Source of the DNA: Boesenbergia rotunda
Lineage: Eukaryota > Streptophyta > Magnoliopsida > Zingiberales > Zingiberaceae
Assembly: GCA_024364735.1 (NCBI GenBank)
Contig: JAGFNQ010005683.1
Span: forward strand, 1 to 64,000
Direction: 5' to 3'
DNA: 64,000 nt
Each line of letters begins with the position of its first letter. Positions within the stretch are counted from its first letter, which is position 1. Made by a program: the position numbers and the translations under genes. This document shows, piece by piece, positions 1-10,677 of the stretch. A model generated the notes under the pieces. It saw only the letters and a program-made list of their open reading frames with translations, made no database searches and was not told the origin of the DNA.

Positions 1-527
1 ACCTAGGGTTGTTAATTCTCAAAAATCTAAACTCTATGGATTGATATCTTGTCCTTAAATCAACAACTTAGCAATTTCATCCTTCATGATTCATTGAGAT
101 TGAATTTGACTCACTAAGCCTTGCAAGGGAAATGTTGGTGGCTCTCTTTTTGAGTTCTAAGTTCATGATGAAAGTGGAGCTCACTCATACACACATGCTT
201 TTTGCACTACCATAGACTTGCTTGTTATCTACTCTCCACCATTATTCATGATTAGGATCAACATCTATAAAAGTTCATCCAAATAAGTGAAAGAAATATG
301 AAATGGTAAAAATGCAATAAAAGCCAAGAAAATAGTAAATTTGATGAAGTGGAAAACTTGGATGCTCAAGGATATTTTCGATGCACTTTGCCCTCTTGTC
401 AATCCTCATAGTGAAATAAAAAATGTGGTGAAGTAAGGCTTTGGCATTGCCCTTCAAAAATTTTGATGAAAAAGACCTCATTAGTTTCTTTGTGCCAATT
501 TCACTCTTGCGTGCCAACCTTGCTTCC
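1..527. other. Older target sequence H, left part
   Basis: This AT-rich sequence directly precedes a complete retrotransposon and resumes at 12909 after a 5-bp duplication, so it was contiguous with 12914-16801 before insertion. On the minus strand an 80-codon frame (275-517) is open, but it has no motif I recognise and may be chance. No promoter or RNA gene is visible. Confidence 0.6.
523..527. repeat. Target-site duplication CTTCC, left copy of E1
   Basis: CTTCC immediately precedes the TGTTGATG start of the E1 5' LTR and recurs at 12909-12913 immediately after the CCAACA end of the 3' LTR. A perfect 5-bp duplication fits copia integration. Confidence 0.95.
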
Positions 528-632
528 TGTTGATGCAGTCTGACCCTGGTTGTTGTTTTGGTGTTGACATCAATTTTAGTTTAGGTTGATGATTATGATT
601 ATGATTAAGTCCTGATCGGGGATTAGGCATGG

Positions 633-1142
633 TATGGAAAATCCTAGCCTGGAGGGCTAGGTGTTGAAAATCCTAACCTGGAGGGTTAGGTGTGGAAAAT
701 CCTTGCTTGGAGGGCTAGGTGTTGAAAATCCTAACCTGGAGGGTTAGGTGTTGGAAAATCCTAACCTGGAGGGTTAGGTGTGGAAAATCCTAGCTTGGAG
801 GGCTAGGTGTCTGGAAAAGTCCTAATTCGGAAGGGTTGGGTGAAAAGTCCTAGCTTGGAGGGCTAGGTGAAAAGTCCTAACTTGGAGGGTTAGGTGAAAA
901 GTCCCAACTTGGAGGGTTAGGTGAAAAAGTCCTGGCTTGGAGGGTCAGGTCCTAGCTTGGAGGGCTAGGTCTGGAAAAGTCCTAATTCGAAAGGGTTGGT
1001 GAAAAGTCCTAGCTTGGAGGGCTAGGTGAAAAGTCCTAACTTGGAGGGTTAGGTGAAAATTCCCAACTTGGAGGGTTAGGTGAAAAAGTCCTAGCTTGGA
1101 GGGCTAGGTTGGATGAAACCCTAGCTTGGAGGGCTAGGTTTG
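633..1142 (+). repeat. About 30-bp minisatellite of covarying hairpins in E1 U3
   Basis: About 17 units of roughly 30 bp, each with an inverted repeat around a conserved loop, such as CCTAGC-TTGGAGG-GCTAGG and CCTAACC-TGGAG-GGTTAGG. Units alternate between a G:C and an A:T pair at the same stem position, and one unit (CCTGGC with GTCAGG) changes another pair with one G.T wobble. A-rich linkers (GTGAAAAGT, GTGGAAAAT) separate units. The same array is present at about 10788-11285 in the 3' LTR. Confidence 0.9.
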
Positions 1143-1150
1143 AGTCCCTG

Positions 1151-1715
1151 GATCGGTCTGGTGACCGATCAGGGAAGTTGGCACGCTGCTCCTTCGTGGA
1201 TCGGTCCGGTGACCGATCCAGCAATGACTGATCGGTCTGGTGACCGATCAGGGAGCACACAGTGAGGTTGGGAACCTACTGTGCGGCTCCTGATCGGTCT
1301 GGTGACCGATCAGGGAGCAGGCAGTTGCCTCACTGCTTGGCTTCTGATCGGTCCGGTGACCGATCAGGGAGCAGGCAGTTCACTCACTGCCTTGCTCCTG
1401 ATCGGTCTGGTGACCGATCAGGGAGCACACAGTGAGTTGAGTTCCCCCGCTGATCAGCTCCTGAACGGTCTGGTGACCGATCCATGACTTAGGATCTGAT
1501 TTCCGCGGTTACTGTTCACTCAGAAGTGGACCGATCAGGCTTGAGCCTGATCGGTCAGGGAGCTACCTGATCGGTCTGGTGACCGATCAGGCTTCACTCT
1601 GATCGGTCTGGTGACCGATCAGGCCTGTGTCGTCGCGAAAGCTGGGAGTCCCAGTAAAGCGGTGGATCGGTCTGGTGACCGACCCACAGGCCCTGGATCG
1701 GTCCGGTGACCGATC
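1151..1715 (+). repeat. Array of 12 8-4-8 dyads (GATCGGTC..GACCGATC) in E1 LTR
   Basis: Dyads start at 1151, 1199, 1230, 1292, 1346, 1400, 1463, 1529, 1569, 1601, 1665 and 1696. Eleven are GATCGGTC-TGGT (or CGGT)-GACCGATC or one- to two-base variants. The one at 1529-1556 is reversed and longer, with 12-bp perfect arms around TTGA. Flanking bases often extend the stem (CCT..AGG). Several spacings are near 31 or 62 bp. The intervening sequence differs between units. Confidence 0.92.
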
Positions 1716-2756
1716 ACTTTAATTCAAAATGCACTGTCAGACGCTCTGATCGCGTCTGAACGTATCCGATTCTCTGCGCTTAACCTCTGATACTCGATTT
1801 GCTGCTTGATATGCTGTGCTAATACTCTGATTGAGCTGCAGGTGACAGGGGAGGATTCAAACACTCAAGGAGAGTCAATGGAGGCCTTTCCTTGGAGCAG
1901 GTTTGTCCATTTGCCATCTCAGGTTGCAACGGCTGGAGCTGCAGACTGGAGCTGCTGACTGGAGCTTGGCTGAGGGAAGCTCAGGGAGTCCAGGGAGAGC
2001 TCAGTGGTAGCTGGCGTTGGCAGGTGAGCAGCTGGAGGCTGCAGTGAGATGGTGTCACCTGGCGTTCAGTGGAGAAACAAAAGGGCGTAGCGGAGAAGAG
2101 CAGAATAGAGTTCTGGGAAGTGACTTCTGGCTTGAGTTCTTGCTGCGCGATTGTGTTCTCCACACTTTGCTTGTGCGTTCTGTAATTCCATCATCTTGAG
2201 CAAGCAACTGTAATCTTTGAAGCAACCATCCCTTACTTGAGCACTTGGAGGAAGAAACAAGAGGCTTGGTGAGTCCAACAGCGAGAAGACACGAAGAAGG
2301 GAGTTCTTGCGTGAGATCGTCGCTGGGTGGAGCTCGAGTGGAGCGCTGCTTGTGTTCTTGCCTGTCCTAAGTGCTAAGTAAGATCTTCTTGTGTTTCATT
2401 GTGCTTAAAACTCTATCCTTGTTGAAACGCTGTGGAGAGGTTACTCCACCGAGAAGGAGGTTGCATTTTATCCGGTGTTCACCGAGGCTTGATCTGCCGA
2501 CGATCAAGGGATCGCCCACCATAAGGGCACGCCAAGGAGTAGGGGCAAGTTATCCCCGAACCTTGTAAACACACTTTGTTAGCGATCTTGCTAGTTGTTT
2601 TAGTTTGTTTTGTTTTCTGCATTTCTGCACTACTCGTTTCTATTGTTTCCGCTGCTGTGCTACTAACCGTGAAGTGCAGAGAACCCCTAACGCGAAAGAA
2701 GTTTGTGTCTGGTTATATTCACCCCCCCCCTCTCTAGCCATCCAAGTTCCAACAAG

Positions 2757-2768
2757 TGGTATCAGAGC
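2757..2768 (+). promoter_or_regulatory. Primer-binding site, initiator Met tRNA
   Basis: TGGTATCAGAGC lies two bases after the LTR end. It is the standard plant copia/gypsy minus-strand primer site complementary to the 3' end of initiator methionine tRNA. Confidence 0.93.
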
Positions 2769-2812
2769 TTGGGGCTATGTACAAGCGGATTAACAACCGA
2801 GACCTATCATCC

Positions 2813-4243
2813 ATGGCGTTGAGAGAAGGTTTTTCCATCACTCGACCTCCCTTCTTCGATGGCGTAGATTTCCAATATTAGAGATCGAAGATGGAATATT
2901 ACTTAAAGATGGACATCAACACTTGGTTCGCGGTGAAGGAGGGCTTTACTCCTCCTAAGGATGATGAAGGCAAAGAACTTGAATTATAGCGGTGGACGGC
3001 TGAACAAACTTGAAAGAGTGAAGCCAACGCGAAGGCGGTGGTCACTCTATAATGAGGCATGAACAAAGACCAACTCATCAAGGTTGGTCCATTCACAAGT
3101 GCAAAAGACTTGTGGAACAAGCTCATCGAACTCCACGAGGGCACCCGAGATTCAAGAATCGCCAAGAGGGGCTTGTTCCTCAACCAACTTCAAAATCTCT
3201 CCATGAAGGAGAATGAAACAGTAAGTGAGCTACATAGCCGATTCAAGGAAGTCCTCAATGGGCTTCATTCTATTGATGAAAAGGTCGAGAACCGTGACCT
3301 TGTGAGGTATATGCTAAAAGCATTTTCAAGGAATGTTTTGTGGTCATCTATGGTGGATGCCTATAAAGTTTCTAAGGACTTATCAATTGTTAAATTAGAT
3401 GATTTATTTTGTGAAATGGAATTGCATGAAATGGCTAACAAAGGCCCCAAGGAGAAGGGGATTGTCTTAGTTGCAGGGGAACGATCCAACAAGAAGAAGA
3501 AGGAGAAGGAAGTCTCTTCATCTTCATCTTCATCCTCTTCCGAATCCGAGTCTGATTCCGAGGAAGATGGCAGCGGGTCTTCTTCCTCCGAGATGGCAAA
3601 TTTTGTGAGAAGAATGATGAGAAGGGGTCGACCATTCAAGGGTAGAGGTAACTCTAGTGAAGTTAAAGTTGATAAGTCTAATGCTTCTTGCTATGAGTGT
3701 GGTAGGAAAGGGCACTTCAAGAGTAATTGCCCAAAGCTAAAGAAGGAGGAGGAGAAATCCAAAAAAAAAAAGGAGAAAGCAAGGAAGAAGAAGGCCTTGA
3801 AGGCCACTTGGGATGAATCCTCCTCAAGCTCATCCGATGAAGAAAAGGAGGAGAAGAGTACACGGCACGTGGCACTCATGGCTCTTGGAGAAGAAAACAA
3901 TGATGAATCCTCCGACTCCTCAAACGCGGCTTCATCATCTTCAGATGATGAAGAGGTTATGATTGAGGGGGAGCATCTATCAACTTGGTTCGTTGATAGT
4001 GGGTTCTCCAAACACATGACCGGAGATAGATCATTACTTACCACACTTCAAAAGAAAAGTAGAGGTAATGTTTCATTTGGTAACAATGGTAGTCTTAAGG
4101 TCATAGGAATAGGAGATATTCAAATATCCGAATGTCTTAGAATTTCAAATGTTCTTCTAGACAAGGGGATGACATTTAATCTCCTAAGTGTCAGTCAGTT
4201 GTGTGACACGGGTTACACAATTTTCAACCATGTCAATGTCTAG
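2813..4243 (+). pseudogene. E1 gag-protease remnant
   Basis: The gag capsid and nucleocapsid are fused to the start of protease. ATG at 2813 opens the frame, but at least five stops occur before codon 82; several fit TGG to TAG and CAA to TAA changes. From 3059 the frame is open for 394 codons: UBN2-like gag, Ser/Glu-rich acidic and Lys-rich stretches, a CCHC knuckle (codons 3689-3730), and protease D-S-G at 3994-4002. The residue after DSG is Phe where the E2 copy has Cys. Compared with E2, about 600 bp encoding a gag coiled coil and linker are missing, so the acidic gag tail runs in frame into protease. The frame breaks near 4225. Confidence 0.9.
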
Positions 4244-7078
4244 TTAGACAACATGACACCTTGGACACGGTACTAGTAGAAACAAGAGTAGACAATATTT
4301 ATCAAGTTTCATTTAAAAGTGCTACTAATGTTTCTGCTAAGTGTCTCATGTCAAAAGAAGAGAAGTCCATCCTTTGGCACCGGAGGTTAGCACATGTTAA
4401 CATGAAGAACATCCGAAAGTTGGCCAACAAGGGATTAGTCCATGGCTTACCAAGCATCAAGTATGAAAAAGAAAAGATTTATGATGCATGTCAAATGGGT
4501 AAGCAAACAAAATCTGCACATAAAGGTAAAAGCGCTGTAAGTACATCTAACGCTTTGGATTTACTTCATATGGATTTATTTGATTGTAGCACTATCATAT
4601 CATTGAATGGAAATAGATATTGCTTTGTTATCATTGATGATTTTACTAGATATACATGGACTTATTTTCTTAAATATAAGGATCAAACCTTAGATGTTTT
4701 CATTTCTTTTTGTAGAAGAGTTGAAAATGAAAAATCATCAACAATTAAGACAATTAGAAGTGATCATGGAGGTGAATTTCAAAATCAACGATTTTTAGAA
4801 TTTTATCAAGATAGAGGATATAGACATGAGTTCTCCTCACCTAGAACACCACAACAAAATGGTGTTGTAGAGAGGAAGAACTGTATTCTACAAGAGGCTG
4901 CACGAAGCATGCTCAATGAGTACTCATTACCGAGTTACTTATGGGCTGAAGCTGTAAACACAGCTTGCTACGTGCAAAATCGAGTACTCTTACATAGATT
5001 CTTAGGAAAGACTCCCCATGAACTTTGGTTTGGGAAACCACCTACGGTTAAACACCTTAGGGTGTTTGGTTGTAAGGTGTTCATCCTAAACACCAAGGAT
5101 CACCTTGGAAAGTTCACGGCAAAGGCTGATGAAGGGATACTAGTCGGGTACTCCCTCGTTAGCAAAGCCTATCGAGTCTACAACAAGAAATCAAGATTGG
5201 TTGAAGAGTCTTCTGATGTGGTTTTTGAAGAACTTCCAAAAGCAAATGACCAATCAGAAAATGTAGAAGTAGTTCAATTCGAACTTAGGAGACTAAGTTT
5301 GAATGAGAGTCCAAATGTTGTTGATGGTGATGAATCCGATGACGGTGAGCCTAGACAACTCATAGGTCAGCCGGATCCTGAGGCTGAGCTTGTGTCTAGT
5401 GATCCCAGTCAAGAAGCACCATCAACACCTAGGCAAACTAGAGTAGCCTCTAGTCATCCCCAAGACCAAATTATTGGAGATATCCATCATGGGGTTAGAA
5501 CAAGATCATTCTTCCGGAATGAAGCTAATGAAGTTGCTCTAATTTCCGAAATTGAACCTAGAAAAATTGATGAAGCATTAAATGATCCCGATTGGATCAT
5601 TGCGATGCAAGATGAACTAGGTCAATTCGAAAGAAGTCAAGTTTGGGACTTAGTTCCTAGACCTAAGAAGACCACCATCATTGGAATCAAATGGGTCTTC
5701 AAGAATAAATTAAATCATAAGGGAGAAATCATTAGAAACAAGACACGCTTAGTAGCCAAGGGCTATAGTCAAGTTGACGGCCTTGATTATGATGAAACCT
5801 ATGCTCCCATGGCACGATTAGAGTCCATCCGATTGATGCTTGCATTTGCAGCACATTGAGGTTTCAATTATATCAAATGGATGTCAAATCAGCCTTTCTA
5901 AATGGTTTGATTAGAGAAGAGGTCTACGTCGAACAACCACCGGGGTTTGAGAGTACCGAATTCCTAAACCACATGTTCAAGCTCAAGAAAGCACTTTATG
6001 GCCTTAAACAAGCACCCCGAGCTTGGTATGAGCGGTTGCCGACATTCCTAATTGATAAAGGCTTTGTAAGAGGCCAAATAGACCCTACACTGTTTCTACG
6101 GAGAGATGGTGACGATATTTTTGTAGCCCAAGTATATGTCGATGACATTATTTGTGGCTCAAACAACAAGGGCTATTTAAATGAGTTCATTGGACACATG
6201 GAGAGTGAATTTGAAATGAGTCTAGTGGGAGAGTTGACTTTCTTCTTTGGAGTTGAAATCAAACAAACCCGAGATGGATCCATGTGCACCAATTGAAATA
6301 CACACAAGAGATGGTTTGAAAATTCAACATGAGTGATTCAAAAGAGGTAACCACTCCCATGGCTACAAACACAAGATTAGACAATGATGAGAGTGGTAAA
6401 CCCGTTGATTTGACTCAATATCGGAGCATGATAGGTAGTTTGCTATACCTCACAGCTAGTCGACTTGATATTCTTTTCGCTGTGGGTATGTGTGCTAAGT
6501 ATCAAGTTTGTGCCAAGGAATCTCACTTAATCGCTGTTAAGAGGATTTTGAGATATCTTAAAGGCACAATTGTAGTTGGTCTTTGGTACCCCCGTATCGA
6601 ATCATTTGACCTAATTGGCTATACCGATTCTGACTACGCTGGATGTAAGTTGGATCGGAAAAGCACGAGTGGGGGTTGCCAATTTCTAGGATCATCTTTA
6701 GTTAGTTGGTCAAGTCGGAAGCAACATTGTGTTGCTCTCTCCACGACTGAGGCAGAATATATTGCTAAGGGAGAGAGCGTATCACAATTGTTGTAGATGA
6801 TTCATACTTTAGAGGACTATGGATTGAGTTACAAAGGTGTGCAAGTGTTGTGTGACAACATTAGCACAATTAACCTAACCAAGAATCCAGTTCATCACTC
6901 TAGGACTAAGCATATTGAAGTGCGTCACCACTTCATTAGAGATCATGTTGCTAGAGGAGATGTTGTACTCTCTTATGTAGAGTCCAAATCAAATTTAGCA
7001 GATATTTTCACTAAACCACTTCCCGAAAATGAGTTTAGCTTCTTAAGAAGGGAGTTGGGAATGTGTCGTGCTTCATAG
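4225..7078 (+). pseudogene. E1 pol remnant: integrase, reverse transcriptase, RNase H
   Basis: After a frameshift near 4225 the main frame (4261-5859) has the pre-integrase HRRLAHVN block, the integrase core (MDLFD, SDHGGEF, NGVVERKN: the D-D-E residues are present) and the start of RT. One Cys of the integrase zinc site is Tyr (TGT to TAT; E2 keeps Cys). A TGA at 5857 replaces CGG of E2. RT continues to YVDD (6135-6146), shifts frame near 6280, then RNase H runs from 6329 with TSDSDYAG-type context and TTEAEY. A TAG at 6794 replaces TGG. The normal pol stop is at 7076-7078. Not functional, but every domain is recognisable. Confidence 0.93.
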
Positions 7079-8322
7079 GTTTCAAAATGCATTCAAAACC
7101 CTTCATGATAAGTTCTAATTGTTGGGATACAATTGGGTAACTTTTGAGACATCTCACATAAACTATAAGGTTTACCAAAACGTTTTTATTTGCAATAAAT
7201 GGGGTGAGATGTTAGGATCAACTCAGTTTCTCAAAATGTCAATGCATCCCTTGAGAAATTAAGTTGATGAGATAAAAATCACTTCGGTGACCAAGTATGG
7301 GGAAAACCAATGCATAACACGTGTATTTGGCTCCATGATCATACTTCGACATTCCAATCAAAAAAACTTGATTGGAAACCTGAATTTGACACAATCTTGA
7401 TTGAAATTGGTTGAATGATTGTTGATTGAGTTTGACTCCACTTGGGTGAAGCAAAGTGATTTGTTCGAACCATAAGGACTTTTGATCTAGTTTAGGGATC
7501 AATTATAGTCAAGGGATCACTTTCAAGATCGATATCTTTCTCAGATCTCTTCAGAAATCGTGGGGAAATCTGAAACTGCAAGATTCAGATCGTATCAGGA
7601 ACCCTGATCGGTCACTGGACCGATCAGGCGTAGGGCTGATCGGTCACTGGACCGATCAGGCGTAGGGCTGATCGGTCCCCGGACCAATCTGGCTTCCTCC
7701 TGTGGTGATCGGTCCACAGACCGATTAGAGGGGTCACAGAGAATTAACGAAATTTTGTCCAAATACTCTGTGATAGCCTGGATCGGTCCCCGGACCGATC
7801 TGGCACCCTGTGGTGATCGGTCCACAGACCGATCAGGGGGCTTTCCGAATATCATCCGACCCTACTGTTCGCTTCTTGATCGATCAGCCGATCGATCAGG
7901 AGCCTGTCTGATCGGTCACCCGACCGATCAGGACCAGGCCAGTCCGATCAGGCTGAAGCCTGATCGGTCTGGGCGCTTCCAGATCGAACGGTGATCGTTC
8001 GATCACATTAAATTTCGGTTAGTGGACCGATCCACCAACCTAATAACTTTGCGAAAACCCCTCATCTCCCAAGCCCTAGCGCCGAACCTCACTACGTGCG
8101 CCTCTTCAACCTGTGCAAGAGCCTTCCCTGCGTCTCCTTCCTCCTCTTGCGAGTGAGCTTGTGTGCGCGCGCGTGCGATCCTGAGAAGATTTCCTGCAAG
8201 CTTTTCCTTGTCTTCTGCGAGTTCCCCTTTCACTCAAGGTTTTGCGCTCATCTCTTGCGCCGAGAACTTTCTCCTGCGCGAGCTCTTCTTCCAGACTTCA
8301 AGATCTTCTTCACTACACATCA
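7079..8322 (+). other. E1 post-pol spacer and 5'-UTR-like leader
   Basis: Non-coding sequence between pol and the third gene. 7079-7590 has no feature I recognise, but is conserved in E2 at 63351-63880. 7606-7929 is a palindrome array. From about 8040 to 8322 the composition changes to a C/T-rich, GC-richer stretch resembling a plant 5' UTR that leads to the ATG at 8323. An AT-rich TTAAATTT at about 8008 is a weak TATA-like candidate only. Confidence 0.7.
7606..7929 (+). repeat. Second 8-4-8 dyad array, downstream of pol in E1
   Basis: Eight dyads start at 7606, 7638, 7670, 7707, 7781, 7814, 7878 and 7910. Arms are GATCGGTC/GACCGATC as in the LTR, but loops are ACTG, CCCG, CACA, AGCC or ACCC instead of TGGT. 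The 7878 unit has GATCGATC on both sides. All keep a 4-base loop. The array ends about 390 bp before the ATG of the third gene. Homologous dyads occur at 63890-63978. Confidence 0.92.
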
Positions 8323-10049
8323 ATGGCACCTAAGTAAGCGTTTTGTCAGCTTTCATTACGGATCAGTTCATAGACTATGTATTTGAGGCTAATCATGTTT
8401 TGGTGTTTTATTGTTGTGTCGTGACCTCATGTTTTGGCCGTGACCTTTCCTTGCCATGTCTTACTTTCCTTGCCATGTCTTACTTTTGATCAAATGTCTT
8501 ACCTTATGATTATTTCTCCGTGATCAAATCTGTTGCCATGATCCACACCCACTGATTAAATCACATCTTGCTCCTCTGATTAAATCTAATTTGATCAATG
8601 TCTTATCTTATGCTTACTGATTGGGTCTTTGATTACGTCTTGTCTTTTGATCAAACCTAAATTTGTATCATGATTCGAATTCTTGTCTTGACCATTCCAC
8701 TCTTTTAGAAGATCATCTAAGGGAAGAGAAGCCGTAGAGGGCAACTCGAAGAGCAAAGCCCCTTCTTCATCTGCGCCCTCCCGAAGGCCTCAGCCTTCCT
8801 CCAGTTCTCGCTTTCCCAATGCTACTTGCGAGCAGGCTTTTCAGTCCAGGACCTTCAAATTGTTATCCTGCCGATCAATTGATGTTCCCTTTCTGACCGA
8901 GCACTGTCCCTCCATCATGGAGATAGTCACTTTTTACAACCTGGGCTTCCTTCTTTCCTTAGAGCGGACCATAAATTATGACCTTGTATCAGAGTTTTAC
9001 AATAATCTTCAGCAGGGACCTCAAGGGGGGTTCAAGTTTACTACTCGAGTCGCCAAGAGGACTCTTGATTTCTCCTATGACATTCTAGCGGAGTATCTGG
9101 GCTGTCGACGATCGCCTATCCTGTATTCTATATATCCTGAGCTCCCTGACCCGCTATTGGCTCCTTTTGCCGGCGTCACCCCCAACTCTATATATCAGTA
9201 TTTCTTCGGACATCCCCGCCCAGCTGGGCTTGATGAGTTGGGTCCTGATTTTCCTACTTTTGCAGCACTCCGTCTCTCTCCTACCGATTACATCTTGTTC
9301 AAGATTATCACAAACTGTATCATGCCAATCACTTCCAAACCTTTAACTGAAATCCGACCCTATCATTGCCTGATGCTCTATGGCATGCACCGCCTCATGG
9401 ACTTTGATATCATAGAGAGCATCTTTCAGTCCATCTTATCCTATCGAGAGCCGAGCCGCCACACAGTCTATATGCCATTTGGTCATGTCATCACCGACTG
9501 GCTTATATCAGTAGGTGTTGATGACACTAAGGGCAGGACAGTGCCCATGGTCCGACGGATTGCAGACTTGGCCGGCGGGCATTTGCCAAGTTCGGCATCA
9601 TTATCCGGGATCATGATCGGGCTTTGGTTTAGAAGGATGGGAGGGGTCTCGGTGAGCTACCTGGAGGAGGTCCACATTTTCAGGCACCAGCCGATGCTGC
9701 TGCACCTCAGGAGGCTCCCGCTGCTGCTGCTGCTGATGACTACGACTATGAGCCCGAGTCGGACCTACAATGGCAGGTTTCCGAGCTGGATCAGACGATC
9801 CAGCATGATCTTCACATACGAGAGCTCTATCGAGAGGAGATTCGTTCGGGGTTCCGATCTTTCGACTGCAGACTGACCAAGGTGGAGTCTGATGTCTCCG
9901 GGATCCGTACACTGCAGCAGACGTGGTATGATGAGTGGCGCCAGCACACATTCCCTGGAGGTGCGCCCTCTGCCAGTACTGCACTAGGGCCTGTTGTTCC
10001 TGATGATGTGGATGACCCTATGCAGGCTGATCCCCCCGCTGATGATTGA
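8323..10049 (+). pseudogene. E1 third gene (env position), putative plant transposon protein-like, with intron
   Basis: ATG at 8323 begins an 11-nt exon (8323-8333). A GTAAGC donor and a TTTTAG acceptor bound a 375-nt candidate intron, and exon 2 (from 8709) continues in frame. Exon 2 first encodes a Ser/Arg/Pro-rich basic stretch, then a globular region (about 8860-9590) with an EFYNNL block and a later DYILFKIITNCIMP-like block. These resemble the Pfam 'putative plant transposon protein' family (PF20167), from memory. Past about 9585 the frame shifts by one base and a TAG sits at 9630; the alternate frame then gives an Ala- and Asp-rich tail ending at TGA 10047-10049. I see no signal peptide or transmembrane segment, so it does not look like a fusogenic envelope. 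Function unknown. Confidence 0.7.
8334..8708 (+). other. Candidate spliceosomal intron in E1 third gene
   Basis: It begins GTAAGC after CCTAA and ends in a T-rich CTCTTTTAG. It is T-rich (TTGATCAAAT-type repeats), contains stops in all frames, and removal joins an ATG exon in frame with the long downstream frame. Canonical GT-AG borders and phase agree; there is no transcript evidence. Confidence 0.6.
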
Positions 10050-10677
10050 TATACTCTACCTCTGTTTATGATTTGATGCTATCTGACTGTTTGTTTGTAT
10101 GACTTTCGGGCTGTATGCCTCATGTTTGACTTTTATAGCCTTGTGCCACACTTGCTTTGACTTTGATGCATTGATATGCATCTGATTAGTTGTCTGGTTT
10201 TGATGCACTTGACTATGACTAGATTTTGCTTAATGAAGCATCTGATATTTTTCATGTATTTCATATTTGCCTTACCATGATTTGATTGTTGGCATATATG
10301 TGTGTTCACATGATTACTATCTGCGTGTATGTCATATTATTCATGATTTTGCTTATGCTCCAGTTCCATATGATACATATGCTTGTTTTGCCATGCCTTA
10401 TCTTTATCATATGTGTTCATATGATTATCAAAATAAATCAATCATACTTGTGTTGTTTTGGGATACCCCTAGGGTTGAGGGGGAGTATGGTTACACTTAA
10501 CAGCCCCTCTAGACCCTTTTCGATGTTCGACAAAGGGGGAAAGTGTGGTTGGTTAAGTTTAGGATGATTATGTTGTAGGGGGAGGATCCTGATTCCCCTA
10601 TGATTCTGAATTTGAGAAAATTGATTGAGAATCCCTAAACATAAAATCGGGTTGTCAAACAACAAAAAGGGGGAGAT
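10050..10677 (+). other. E1 3' internal tail and polypurine tract
   Basis: Non-coding T-rich sequence with ATATG-rich stretches, then several GGGGGAG blocks (about 10480, 10535, 10577) typical of SIRE-like 3' regions. The polypurine tract AAAAAGGGGGAGAT at about 10664-10677 abuts the 3' LTR and would prime plus-strand synthesis. Confidence 0.8.

Larger units (their letters stand above)
528..2754 (+). repeat. E1 5' LTR (2,227 bp)
   Basis: It starts TGTTGATGCAG, ends TTCCAACA, and is followed two bases later by the PBS. It is matched end to end by 10678-12908. The first third is almost wholly made of hairpin-forming minisatellite (633-1142) and 8-4-8 dyads (1151-1715). The last part (about 1740-2754) looks like R/U5 leader and ends in a C-run and CTCTCTAGCC block that other LTRs here also carry. 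I see no convincing TATA box. Confidence 0.93.

Noticed and set aside
1036..1487. Frames reading DRSPDRS or GLVTDQGA
   Set aside because: Translations of the GATCGGTC dyads; not genes.
1151..1715. CRISPR-like array (palindromic repeats with unique spacers)
   Set aside because: Spacer lengths vary widely, the array lies inside a plant LTR, is copied in the 3' LTR, and no cas genes exist; the resemblance is only visual.
3361..4044. Ser-rich minus-strand frames opposite gag
   Set aside because: Antisense of the acidic and Lys-rich gag segments.
8323..10049. Retroviral-type envelope gene
   Set aside because: No signal peptide, furin-like site, fusion peptide or transmembrane anchor can be seen; only the position is envelope-like.
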